A DNA stretch of 64,000 bases from Streptomyces sp. NBC_00820. GTDB lineage: Bacteria > Actinomycetota > Actinomycetes > Streptomycetales > Streptomycetaceae. Under the pieces are notes generated by a model, which saw only the letters and a list, made by a program, of their open reading frames with translations, was not told where the DNA came from and ran no database searches. A program made the translations under genes and the position numbers. Shown here one piece after another: positions 1 through 15,588 of the stretch; position 1 is the stretch's first letter; each line of letters opens with the position of its first letter. Location: positions 6,436,001 through 6,500,000 of the forward strand of contig NZ_CP108882.1 of the NCBI RefSeq assembly GCF_036347055.1, written 5' to 3'.

Positions 1-174
1 GATCCGGCCGCACGCCGAGGCACCGCACCGGACGCCGCGGCCTGATCCACGAAGACCGAAGAGACACCCCCTGGCCCCGGGAATGGAGGGGCGGGGAGCG
101 GGTGCCGGGGGCGACACGTCTTCCGTGCGCATGGTTCGGCCGTCGCCGAAACGACCGGCGCCTAGCGTGGCCGT
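1..174. other. window edge and upstream region
   Basis: No complete gene lies here. On the + strand, frame 1 stays open from the window edge to a TGA at 43-45, so the end of a preceding gene is possible, but 14 codons are too few to identify. The remainder is the upstream region of the gene starting at 175. Confidence 0.4.
135..168 (+). promoter_or_regulatory. candidate promoter with palindrome for the PEP-mutase-like gene
   Basis: A perfect inverted repeat TTCGGC-CGTC-GCCGAA spans 135-150. A -10-like hexamer TAGCGT is at 163-168, six bases before the ATG at 175. No Shine-Dalgarno sequence lies before that ATG, so transcription probably starts at or next to it and the mRNA is leaderless. The palindrome overlaps the expected -35 region and could be an operator. 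No convincing -35 hexamer is visible. Confidence 0.4.
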
Positions 175-963
175 ATGACCGCAGAGCCCGCCGTGACGTC
201 GTTCGCCGCCCTTCACCACCGGGACGGGGAGCCCCTGCTGCTGCCCAACGCCTGGGACCACGCCTCGGCCGCCGCCCTCGCGGCCAGGGGCTTTCCCGCG
301 ATCGGTACGACGAGCCTGGCCGCGGCGGCGGCGGAAGGCCTGCCCGACGGGCAGGGCGCGACCCGCGCCCAGACCCTGCGCCTGGCCGGCGTCCTCGGTT
401 CGGGCCCGTATCTGCTCTCTGTGGACGCGGAGGGCGGCTTCAGCGACGATCCGGATGAAGTGGCCGAGCTGGCGGGCGAGTTGTGGTCCGCGGGGGCCGT
501 GGGGATCAACCTGGAGGACGGGCTGGGGCCGGTCCGCCGGCACGCCGCGAAGATCGCCGCGGTGAAGGCGGCGGTGCCGGGTCTGTTCGTGAACGCCCGT
601 ACCGACACGTACTGGTCGGGTGAGGGCGACGAGACGGAGACCCTGCGGCGCCTGGACGCCTACCAACAGGCCGGAGCCGACGGGATGTTCGTCCCGGGGG
701 TGACCGATCCGGGCCGGATCGAGGCCCTCGTGCGGAGCGTCGGCACCCCGCTCAACATCCTCTACTCGCCCGCCGGACCCACCGTGCCCCAGCTCGCCGC
801 CCTCGGGGTCCGCCGCGTCAGCCTCGGCTCGCTGCTCTACCGAAGGGCGCTCGGCGCGGCCCTGGACGCGGTGTCCGACATCGCGGCCGGGCATGCCCCG
901 GGAGGTACGACACCGGCCTACGACGAGGTGTGCGCGCTGCGACGCCGGGGCTCGTCTTCCTGA
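175..963 (+). CDS. isocitrate lyase/PEP mutase family protein
   Basis: A 262-residue protein of the isocitrate lyase/phosphoenolpyruvate mutase superfamily, which makes or breaks C-C or C-P bonds next to a carboxylate using Mg2+. Family marks are NAWDHASA near residue 24, the VDAEGGF metal-site strand near 83, GINLEDG near 110 and NARTDTYW near 140. The length fits the small single-domain branch (oxaloacetate decarboxylase or 2-methylisocitrate lyase-like). The KKCGH-type lyase loop is not visible, so true isocitrate lyase activity is unlikely and the substrate is unknown. The ATG at 175 lacks a Shine-Dalgarno sequence and is probably leaderless. It stands alone, tail to tail with a TetR gene 20 bp away. 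Confidence 0.85.
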   Translation: MTAEPAVTSFAALHHRDGEPLLLPNAWDHASAAALAARGFPAIGTTSLAAAAAEGLPDGQGATRAQTLRLAGVLGSGPYLLSVDAEGGFSDDPDEVAELAGELWSAGAVGINLEDGLGPVRRHAAKIAAVKAAVPGLFVNARTDTYWSGEGDETETLRRLDAYQQAGADGMFVPGVTDPGRIEALVRSVGTPLNILYSPAGPTVPQLAALGVRRVSLGSLLYRRALGAALDAVSDIAAGHAPGGTTPAYDEVCALRRRGSSS

Positions 964-983
964 TCGGGCCGGCTCCGGCGGTG

Positions 984-1568
984 CTACTCGCCGGCGCTCT
1001 TCTCCCGGGGCCAGTGTTCGAGGGTGAGGTGCAGTGCGGCGACCGCCTTGTCCCAGGAGGCCTGTACGTCCCGGGCCGCGCCGAAGCCGCCGGTGGACTC
1101 CAGGGCGCAGTAGCCGTGGAAGGTACTGCGCAGCAGGCGCACGGCGTCGGTGAGGTCGGGTTCGTCGAGTCCGTAGGCGCGCAGCATGCCGTAGGTGATG
1201 TCGGCCGTGCGGCGCATGGCGGGGGAGCCGGCGATCAGGGTCTGGTCGATGCGGATCTGGGTGGCCGCGTACCGGCCGGGGTGCTCCAGGGCGTAGGACC
1301 GGTAGGCGCCGGCGAACGCGGCCAGCGCGTCCTTGCCCGCACGCCCGGCGACCGCCGCCGCGATCCGGTCGATCAGTTCGCCGCCCGCGTGCAGGGCGAG
1401 CCGGGTGCGCAGGTCGCCGAGGTTGCGGACGTGGGAGTACAGGCTCGCGTCCTTCACGCCGAAGCGCCGGGCCAGCGCGGAGAGGGTGACGTTCTCGAAG
1501 CCCACCTCGTCGGCGAGTTCGGCGGCGGCCGCGACCAGCCGTTCGACGGTGAGACCCGCTCGGGCCAT
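984..1568 (-). CDS. TetR/AcrR family transcriptional regulator
   Basis: A 194-residue TetR-type repressor. Residues 1-55 form the DNA-binding domain, with a recognition segment around LSALARRFGVKDASLYSHV. The C-terminal half, with the AFAGAYRSYALEHPGRY segment, resembles the WHG ligand-binding domain of this family. The ATG has an excellent Shine-Dalgarno (AAGGAGG, about 1575-1581). The nearest divergent target is the ArsR/MFS operon at 1710, but such regulators often also control themselves; a candidate operator lies at 1582-1600. The ligand is unknown. Confidence 0.9.
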   Translation of the reverse strand: MARAGLTVERLVAAAAELADEVGFENVTLSALARRFGVKDASLYSHVRNLGDLRTRLALHAGGELIDRIAAAVAGRAGKDALAAFAGAYRSYALEHPGRYAATQIRIDQTLIAGSPAMRRTADITYGMLRAYGLDEPDLTDAVRLLRSTFHGYCALESTGGFGAARDVQASWDKAVAALHLTLEHWPREKSAGE

Positions 1569-1581
1569 GGGTCACCTCCTT

Positions 1582-1602
1582 GGATTCCTCGGGGAAATCC
1601 TA
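1582..1602 (-). promoter_or_regulatory. candidate TetR operator and -10 element
   Basis: On the minus strand a -10 hexamer TAGGAT (1597-1602) is followed by an inverted repeat with arms GGATT and AATCC (1582-1600, 9-nt spacer). The repeat covers the -10 and the presumed start site, between the -10 and the Shine-Dalgarno of the TetR gene. This arrangement fits autorepression. No good -35 is visible. Confidence 0.4.
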
Positions 1603-1666
1603 GGAGGCCCAGGAAGCTCAGGAGGTGCCCGGGCGGGGAGTCCGTGTGCGATGACGCTTTCAGGTC

Positions 1667-1708
1667 TGAGAGTTGACTCTCACACTTTCTGGGAGAACAC
1701 TCTCACAC
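1667..1708 (+). promoter_or_regulatory. operator-like repeats and promoter of the ArsR-MFS operon
   Basis: A palindrome TGAGAGT-TG-ACTCTCA spans 1667-1682, and the 10-mer ACTCTCACAC occurs at 1676-1685 and again at 1699-1708. A TTGACT hexamer (1673-1678) lies inside the palindrome. A -10 spaced by 17 bp would sit at 1696-1701, so transcription would begin at the ATG at 1710. No Shine-Dalgarno is near that ATG. This suggests a leaderless, self-regulated promoter. Confidence 0.45.
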
Positions 1709-1709
1709 C

Positions 1710-2335
1710 ATGGAATCGGGAAACCGCTTCGGAGACCTGGAACTCGACGACCCCAAGGCCATGCGGGCCCTCGCCCACCCCGTGCGGCTCGCCGTCCTGG
1801 AACGGCTTCAGCGGTACGGCCCCGCCACCGCCACCCAGCTGTCCCCGCACGTCGGCGCCACCCCGTCCGTCACCAGCTGGCACCTGCGCCACCTCGCGGG
1901 CTTCGGGCTGGTGCGGGACGCGGAGGCGGCGGCGGACCGGCGGGAGCGGCGCTGGGAGGCGGTGGCGCGCGGTTTCCGCTTCGAGCCGCCGGACGACGAG
2001 GACGGGCGGGCGGCGGCCCGGGCGCTGTCCGGCGAGATGTTCGCGCGCACCGCCGGACTTCCGCTGCGCTGGCTGACCGAGACCGAGCCCCACCTGGAAC
2101 CCGAGTGGCTCCGGGCGATGAACGCGGCCAACACGCGGATCGTCGTGACGGCGGAGGAACTCGCGGGGCTGCGCGAGGCGATGGAGGAACTCCTCGCGCC
2201 GTACGTCACTCGCGACCGCGTCGAGCGTCCTGAGGGCAGCCGGGGCGTGCGCATGCTGCTGTACGCACTCCCCGAAGGACCCGAAGGACCCGAAGGACCC
2301 GAAGGACCCGAAGGACCGGACGGGGAGGCGGGGGC

Positions 2336-2339
<4 letters not shown>
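1710..2339 (+). CDS. ArsR-type winged-helix transcriptional regulator
   Basis: A 209-residue regulator with an N-terminal winged helix (residues 12-80; AMRALAHPVRLAVLERL then the recognition helix TPSVTSWHLRHL) of the HTH_20/ArsR-like class often paired with MFS exporters in streptomycetes. It lacks the ELCVCDL metal-binding helix of classical ArsR, so a small-molecule effector is more likely than a metal. The middle part (WLTETEPHLEPEWLRAMNAAN) is typical of this subgroup. The C-terminus ends in a collagen-like EGP repeat encoded by five 9-bp units. Its TGA overlaps the GTG of the MFS gene by 4 nt, so the two are translationally coupled. Confidence 0.88.
2271..2315 (+). repeat. 9-bp tandem repeat, five units, in the ArsR tail
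   Basis: The unit CCCGAAGGA is repeated five times exactly and encodes Pro-Glu-Gly five times near the end of the regulator. It is in frame, so copy-number change would alter tail length without breaking the gene or its overlap with the MFS start. Confidence 0.95.
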
Positions 2340-6716
<4,377 letters not shown>

Positions 6717-6758
6717 TCAGGGACGCGGCCGCCCGGGCCGTGTGTCGATGGTGACCGC

Positions 6759-6799
6759 AGTCGCCCTCGGGACGCAACAGCGGCGATCCGAGGGCGACT
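6759..6799 (-). terminator. hairpin between aldO and lacZ
   Basis: A perfect 12-bp stem (6759-6770 with 6788-6799, 17-nt loop) lies just downstream of the alditol oxidase stop on the minus strand. There is no T-run, as is common for Streptomyces terminators. It suggests that lacZ is transcribed separately from aldO or is attenuated. Confidence 0.6.
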
Positions 6800-6813
6800 T
6801 CACGCCAGTCGCC

Positions 6814-10086
<3,273 letters not shown>

Positions 10087-10090
<4 letters not shown>

Positions 10091-10629
10091 CTCTGCGGCT
10101 CCTGCGGTGTTCCGGGACCTGCCGCCGCCGGTGGCCCGGGTGGCTTGTCCGGGGCGTCGGCCCCGGGACCGGGTGTCGTCGGACGGGGGATCGTGGTGCC
10201 CGTGAACGACGTCTCCGAGAAGTAGAGTTCGGTGATCGTGGGATGCCAGGCGAGATGGTCGAGGTGGTACTTCCGGAGCGCCGGGCTGAGCCGGAACATC
10301 TGGCCCACGTAGTCGGCCCACGCCTGCCGGTCGGCCTCGGTGATGCCCTCGCGCCGGTGCCAGATCCATTCGAAGACGTCCAGCATGAGTTCGGCGACCG
10401 CCTGGACGCGGTTGGAGTTCGGATCGCCCTCGGTCAGCTCTTTGCCGTCGTAGAAGTACGGGCGCACCTCCGGGTGTTCCACGAACACCCGGTTGACCTC
10501 CATGAACAGGTCCGTCCCCGCGTGGTACGAGGTGGTCTCGTGCGTCTTCGCCGACACGCGGGTCGCCATCCAGGCGGCGATCACCGAAACGAGGACCGCC
10601 ACAAATGAAATCGCGTCCGAGGCGTCCAC
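10087..10629 (-). CDS. membrane-anchored hypothetical protein
   Basis: I do not recognise a named family. The 180-residue protein has one N-terminal membrane segment (about residues 6-22, AISFVAVLVSVIAAWMATRV) and a soluble domain with MEVNRVFVEHPEVRPYFYDGKEL and ELMLDVFEWIWHRREGI. Such segments are seen in hypothetical proteins of about this size with one N-terminal anchor. A Pro/Gly-rich tail ends it. GTG 10629 is preferred because GGGGGAG lies 9 nt upstream. It overlaps the dioxygenase gene by 4 nt, so the two are co-translated and the pair may act at the membrane. Confidence 0.75.
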
Positions 10630-10795
10630 TGTCTCCGACTCCCCCTGGCCGTTTCGGTCGGCGGCCGGCACCGGGCGGGCCGCCGAACATCTCATGCCTC
10701 GTCAGAATGTCAATGATCACGGGAGCGCACAAGACCGGTTCCGTCGCCCGGGACGCGCCAGGCGCCGTGAGCCGGGCGGGACTTCGGGACAGTCC

Positions 10796-12190
10796 TCAGT
10801 ACCGCCACCGGGTGGCGCGGACCACTTCTTCCGGGGACTGTCCGTCGAAGAGCGCGGCCTCCGCCCGTCGTACCGCGAGCACCGCCTCGAACAGACCGTC
10901 TCCCATGGCCCGGCGCAGCGTCCGGGACGCCTCGTAGTGCCCGATGGCCTCCGGCAGCGTCGACGGCAGCCTCCGTACCCCCCCTTCCGCGAGGGTCTCG
11001 GCGGAGGCGGTGGCGGGATCGGAGGTGAACTCGGGCGGCAGCCGCAGCCCCGCACCGACACCAGCCAGCCCGGCAGCGATCACGGATCCGACCACCAGAT
11101 AGGGGTTCGCGGCCAGGTCGAAGCACTTGACCTCCGCGTTGGCCGCGGTGCCGCGCTGGTGCGGCATGCCCGTGACGAACCGGACCGCCGCCTCCCGGTT
11201 CTCCCAGCCCCAGCACTGGTAGGCGCCCGCCCACCGGGAAGGGGCCAGCCGCAGATAACTGGCGGGCGTGGGGCAGCCGATGGCCGTGAGCGCGGGCAGC
11301 GCCTCGAGGATTCCGGCGAGGAAGGCCTCTCCGGTCCGGGTCATGCCGCGGGGGCCTTCGCCGCCCTGGAGGAGGTTACGGCCGTCCGCCCAGACGCTGA
11401 GGTGCAGATGGCCGCCGTTTCCCGTGCCCGCGAGGTCGGTCAGCGGGGCGAAGGAGGGGCGCAGCCCGTGCCGCAGGGAGGCCGCCCGCACCGTGTGCCG
11501 GACGAGGACCGCGCTGTCGGCCGCGCCGAGCGGGTCCTCCGCTGCGGTGGACACCTCGAACTGCCCGGCCGCGTACTCGGGATGGATCTGCAGGACGTCG
11601 ATGTCCTGCGCGGTGAGCGCGTCGCAGACCGCCAGCAGATAGGCGTCCGCCTCCAGGAGCCGTGTCATGCCGTAAGCGGGTGCGCCGCCGGGGTCCGGCG
11701 CCTGCCCGAGGGCCGCGCCTTCGCCGGACCGCGGACGCTCGGGGGCCACCGTCCACTCCGTCTCGAAGCCCATACGGATGCCGAGCCCGGCATCCGTGGC
11801 CTGCCGCGTCTGGCGCGCGGCGAAGGACCGCTGGCAGCCCGGGTGCACGGTGCCGTCCTGGGTGTGCCGGTCGGCCGGTGCCCAGGCCCAACCGGGCTGC
11901 GCGGCCAGCGGGGTGAGCCGGTCCAGGTCGGGCATCAGCCGGAGGTCTCCGACGGGGCCGCTCCGCGACGGGGATTCGGCGTGGGAGTCGTCCACCAGGA
12001 AGGTGTCGAAGACCGGGGCCATCCCGATGCCCCACTCCGCCGCCTCGGGCAGGCGGTGCAGGGGCACGCCCTTGACCCGGCTGATGCCCGCGTTGTCGAC
12101 CCAGCTCACCGCGACGGCGCGGACCCCTTGTCCGGACAGCTTCTCCACGGCCTGTTGCGCCTGCGTCGCGTCGAAGCGTTCAGCTGCCAT
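10796..12190 (-). CDS. glutamine synthetase family protein (GlnA-like ligase)
   Basis: A 464-residue GS-fold ATP-dependent gamma-glutamyl ligase. It has a short beta-grasp domain (residues 1-110) and the catalytic barrel with metal and Glu ligands in IRMGFETEWT and EYAAGQFEVST, the NGGHLHLSVW strand, and the ATP/glutamate Arg cluster PSRWAGAYQCWGWENREAAVRF. It differs from housekeeping GlnA: no adenylylation loop of the NLYDLP type is seen. It therefore fits the GlnA3/GlnA4 group that glutamylates amines, or a FluG-like enzyme. A strong Shine-Dalgarno (AGGAGG then GGAG) precedes ATG 12190. It is divergent from a radical SAM gene, with a tandem repeat between them. Confidence 0.85.
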   Translation of the reverse strand: MAAERFDATQAQQAVEKLSGQGVRAVAVSWVDNAGISRVKGVPLHRLPEAAEWGIGMAPVFDTFLVDDSHAESPSRSGPVGDLRLMPDLDRLTPLAAQPGWAWAPADRHTQDGTVHPGCQRSFAARQTRQATDAGLGIRMGFETEWTVAPERPRSGEGAALGQAPDPGGAPAYGMTRLLEADAYLLAVCDALTAQDIDVLQIHPEYAAGQFEVSTAAEDPLGAADSAVLVRHTVRAASLRHGLRPSFAPLTDLAGTGNGGHLHLSVWADGRNLLQGGEGPRGMTRTGEAFLAGILEALPALTAIGCPTPASYLRLAPSRWAGAYQCWGWENREAAVRFVTGMPHQRGTAANAEVKCFDLAANPYLVVGSVIAAGLAGVGAGLRLPPEFTSDPATASAETLAEGGVRRLPSTLPEAIGHYEASRTLRRAMGDGLFEAVLAVRRAEAALFDGQSPEEVVRATRWRY

Positions 12191-12346
12191 GGCGTCTCCT
12201 CCGCCTCCTGCCCCGGTCGGGCGGGACCTGCCCATGCTGGGCCATCGGTGGCCGGAGCGGAAGATCGCCGGTGCGGTCCGCCGGGTTCCTGCCGCACGGC
12301 CGTGTGCGGCAAGCCCGCGCCGGGGGCTTTCGGCGCCGGGTGACCG

Positions 12347-12442
12347 CGTCGCCCCATACGGCACGGCGCGCGCCACGAGGGGACCCGGTACGAGCGTCGT
12401 CCCGCACGGCACAGCGCGCGCCACGAGGGGACCCGGTACGGC
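12347..12442. repeat. 48-bp tandem repeat, two units
   Basis: Units at 12347-12394 and 12395-12442 match at 42 of 48 positions and include a 20-bp identical core (CCACGAGGGGACCCGGTACG). They occupy the 312-bp gap (12191-12502) between the divergent glutamine-synthetase-like and radical SAM genes, 60 bp before the radical SAM start. No other gene-like content was found in this gap. A repeated regulator site or a recent duplication is possible. Confidence 0.9.
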
Positions 12443-12502
12443 GGACACCCGCTCGGGGGCATACCGTGAGGACTCGAACGCCGAGCCGGGAGGAGAGACG
12501 GG

Positions 12503-13822
12503 ATGGGCAGCCGCACCGCGCTGGTCGAGGATCTGATGGAGCGTTTCCCGCATGTGCCGCGGGAAGCCGTCTTCAAGGAGGATCTGCTCCGGGGCGGCGT
12601 CGCGTTCGACCCGTCCGCGCTCAGTGACAACGAGAACGGCGAGGTCAAGCCGAAGTCGTACTTCATCTTCTCCTTCGACCACGGCACCCTGCCCGAGCTG
12701 GGCGAGGCCGCGCTGCGCCGGCCGCCGGAGGAGATCATCCTCACCGGCGGCCCGTACGGCCTGCGCCGTACGGTGGTCTCCGTTCGGGTGAATCCCGCCT
12801 CGCCGTACCGGGTCGCCGCCGACGACGAGGGGCAGCTCGGCCTCTACCTCGACGGCAAGCGGATCGCCGACGTCGGCGTGCCGCCCATGCCGGAGTACTA
12901 CCGGCACACCCTGTCCAACGGGAAGTCCGTCATGGAGGTCGCCCCCACCATCCAGTGGGGCTACCTGATCTACCTGACCGTCTTCCGGGTCTGCCAGTAC
13001 TTCGGCGCCAAGGAGGAGTGCCAGTACTGCGACATCAACCACAACTGGCGCCAGCACAAGGCGGCGGGGCGGCCCTACACCGGGGTGAAGGACGTCGAGG
13101 AGGTCCTCGAAGCCCTGGAGATCATCGACCGGTACGACACCCAGAAGGCGTCCACCGCCTACACGCTGACCGGCGGCGCGATCACCAAGACGGTCGCGGG
13201 CCGGGACGAGGCCGACTTCTACGGCCACTACGCCAAGGCCATCGAGGAGCGTTTCCCGGGCCGCTGGATCGGCAAGGTCGTCGCGCAGGCGCTGCCGAAG
13301 GCGGACGTGCAGCGGTTCAAGGACTACGGCGTGCAGATCTACCACCCCAACTTCGAGGTGTGGGACCGCCGGCTGTTCGAGCTGTACTGCCCCGGCAAGG
13401 AGCGCTACGTCGGCCGCGACGAGTGGCACAAGCGGATCCTCGACTCGGCGGAGATCTTCGGCGCCCGCAACGTCATCCCCAACTTCGTCGCGGGCGTGGA
13501 GATGGCCGAGCCGTTCGGCTTCACCACCGTCGACGAGGCCATCGCCTCCACCACGGAGGGCCTGCGCTTCTTCATGTCGCAGGGCATCACGCCCCGCTTC
13601 ACCACCTGGTGCCCCGAGCCCACCACCCCGCTGGGCAAGGCCAACCCCCAGGGCGCGCCGCTGGAGTACCACATCCGGCTGCTGGAGGCCTACCGCGCCA
13701 CCATGGACGAGTTCGGCCTGACCTCGCCGCCCGGCTACGGCGAACCCGGCCCCGGACGCGCGGTGTTCTCGGTCAGCTCCTTCATGGACAGCCTGCCCGC
13801 GGTGGAGCCGGTGGAGGCCTGA
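12503..13822 (+). CDS. radical SAM protein with CX8CX2C motif
   Basis: A 439-residue radical SAM enzyme. The [4Fe-4S] ligands are Cys164, Cys173 and Cys176 (CQYFGAKEECQYC), a CX8CX2C spacing instead of CX3CX2C. Aromatic Tyr175 precedes the last Cys, and LTGGAIT fits the SAM-binding GGE-like motif. The first ~145 residues form an extra N-terminal domain. The barrel continues with GKVVAQALPKAD, YGVQIYHPNFEVWD and NVIPNFVAGVEMAEPFG, a biotin synthase/ThiH-like path. I cannot name the reaction. The ATG has AGGAGAG 5 nt upstream. It is divergent from a glutamyl ligase gene, suggesting shared amine or nitrogen metabolism. Confidence 0.85.
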   Translation: MGSRTALVEDLMERFPHVPREAVFKEDLLRGGVAFDPSALSDNENGEVKPKSYFIFSFDHGTLPELGEAALRRPPEEIILTGGPYGLRRTVVSVRVNPASPYRVAADDEGQLGLYLDGKRIADVGVPPMPEYYRHTLSNGKSVMEVAPTIQWGYLIYLTVFRVCQYFGAKEECQYCDINHNWRQHKAAGRPYTGVKDVEEVLEALEIIDRYDTQKASTAYTLTGGAITKTVAGRDEADFYGHYAKAIEERFPGRWIGKVVAQALPKADVQRFKDYGVQIYHPNFEVWDRRLFELYCPGKERYVGRDEWHKRILDSAEIFGARNVIPNFVAGVEMAEPFGFTTVDEAIASTTEGLRFFMSQGITPRFTTWCPEPTTPLGKANPQGAPLEYHIRLLEAYRATMDEFGLTSPPGYGEPGPGRAVFSVSSFMDSLPAVEPVEA

Positions 13823-14056
13823 ACCCCGCTCGGTCGGCGGCGCGTTGAACGCGTGAGCGCCCGTATCCGTACTCCACGGCGGAGTTGTGGGTCCGGGGCG
13901 GGCGCCATCACGCCGTGCGACGGCCGGGTCACTGGATTCGGATGAGTCGCTTGTCAGTTGTGTCGAGGGCGTGAAAGGCTCCTTCTCTCCGCGAGGTTTC
14001 CTTCAACTCCATCTCGTCTCTCGTGAGTTGACCTCGCTCGTGGATGCAGGAGTCTC

Positions 14057-15553
14057 ATGCCCGACCTGCCGACCCCCCAGGACGCCACCGAGGCCACGCT
14101 GTTCTCCGAGTGCTGGGACGCGGTCCTCTCGTACGCCGATCTGTGCACCGCCGGTTCCCAGAAGGCGCCCCAGCTGGCGAACGAGGCGTTCACGCTCGGC
14201 ATGCGGGAGCTGCGCGCCGCGGGAGCGCCCGGGCACGGCACGGTACGGCCGGCCGCCCGGCTGCCGGTGATCGCGGAGCTACTCACCGCCGTACGCGACA
14301 CCGCCGCCGCCTGGGAGACCGGTGGCCAGGGCCACCGGCTCGACCCCGAACTGCGGCTCTGGCTCAACTCCGGCAACGCGGCCCGCTACGCCGGCCCGCC
14401 CCTGCAGCGCCCGGTCGCGCTGCGCGGCCTGCGGGACATGCAGGACACGGACGCCTCGCTGCTGTGGCTCGCCGAGGTGGAGGCGCTGCCGCTGCCCACC
14501 GTCGCCCGCCGCCTCGGCCTGGACACCGGGACCGTCGCCGACGAACTCGACCAGGTCCGCGTGCTGTTCAGGGACCGCTGCCACCGCGCCCACCTCGACA
14601 GCCCGATGGACGCGCAGTGCCGCAGCTACGCCCGCCTGCTGGACGCGGTCACCCGCTCGCCCTCCGCCGACACCCCCGAGGACCTGTCCCGCCACCTCGC
14701 CACCTGCGTGCGGTGTGCCGAGGCCGCCGCCTGTCTGCGCCTGCACGGAGGCGCCCTGCCCGCCGCCCTGGCCGGCGGTGTCATCGGCTGGGGCGGCCTC
14801 GCCTACCTGGAACGCCGGCGCCGCGCCACCGAGGTCCGCCTCGGCGTGGGCCGGCCGAGCGCGGCCGGCACCGGCGACCTGGAGGAGGGCACCGGCCGCA
14901 GCCGCGTCCTGCGCAACGGCCTGCTCGCCGCCGCGGTCCTGCTGTCCGCCCTGGCGCTCGGCGTGTCACTGATGCCGTTCGGCGACTCCACCGGCGGCAG
15001 CGCGGCCGCCCACGACGACCGTCAGCCGGTCGCCGACCCCGCCGGCTCCCGCACCGCCCGCGAGCCGGCCCCCTCGTCGGCGCCCTCCGCCGCCGCGTCG
15101 GAACACACCGCCCCGGTCACCGACTCCCCGTCCGCGACCGCGGCCAGGAGCGGCACCCGCCGCAGGAGCCTTGCCCCCTCACCCCCGGGTACCTCCCAGG
15201 CCACCCCCGCCGCCCCGCGCACGACGCCGCCCGCCACCACCACCTGCGAGGTCGCCTACGACGTCGTCGACCAGTGGGCCGACGGCTTCCAGGCCACCGT
15301 CACCTTCACCGCCGGCACCGCCCTCACCGACTGGCACGTCGACTGGACCTACCGGGACGGCCAGCGGGTCAGCCAGATGTGGGACGCGCGCGCCCACCAG
15401 AACGGCTCCCACGTCACCGCCTCCGCCACCGGCTACAACAAGGACGTCACCGCGCACTCCCCGGTCACCTTCGGCTTCGTCGGCTCCTCACAGGGCGAGA
15501 ACCCGGCCCCGTCCGCCTTCACCCTCAACGGGGCTCCCTGCGCCGCGGGCTGA
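14057..15553 (+). CDS. sigma-like/zinc-finger membrane protein with extracellular CBM2
   Basis: A 498-residue fusion. Residues ~10-180 are helical, ending in a sigma region 4-like HTH (LPTVARRLGLDTGTVADELD). Residues 213-220 carry HX3CX2C (His213, Cys217, Cys220), the zinc motif of anti-sigma factors. One membrane span lies at about 286-305, then a Ser/Pro/Thr-rich linker to ~395. Residues 397-498 are a family 2 carbohydrate-binding module with the usual disulfide pair Cys397/Cys495 and tryptophans. The C-terminus should be outside the cell, so it looks like a one-protein carbohydrate sensor. An AGGAG lies 4-5 nt before the ATG. The 234 bp before it show no gene. Confidence 0.8.
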   Translation: MPDLPTPQDATEATLFSECWDAVLSYADLCTAGSQKAPQLANEAFTLGMRELRAAGAPGHGTVRPAARLPVIAELLTAVRDTAAAWETGGQGHRLDPELRLWLNSGNAARYAGPPLQRPVALRGLRDMQDTDASLLWLAEVEALPLPTVARRLGLDTGTVADELDQVRVLFRDRCHRAHLDSPMDAQCRSYARLLDAVTRSPSADTPEDLSRHLATCVRCAEAAACLRLHGGALPAALAGGVIGWGGLAYLERRRRATEVRLGVGRPSAAGTGDLEEGTGRSRVLRNGLLAAAVLLSALALGVSLMPFGDSTGGSAAAHDDRQPVADPAGSRTAREPAPSSAPSAAASEHTAPVTDSPSATAARSGTRRRSLAPSPPGTSQATPAAPRTTPPATTTCEVAYDVVDQWADGFQATVTFTAGTALTDWHVDWTYRDGQRVSQMWDARAHQNGSHVTASATGYNKDVTAHSPVTFGFVGSSQGENPAPSAFTLNGAPCAAG

Positions 15554-15588
15554 CACCCCGTACACGGGGGCGGCGCACCTCCTTGCCG

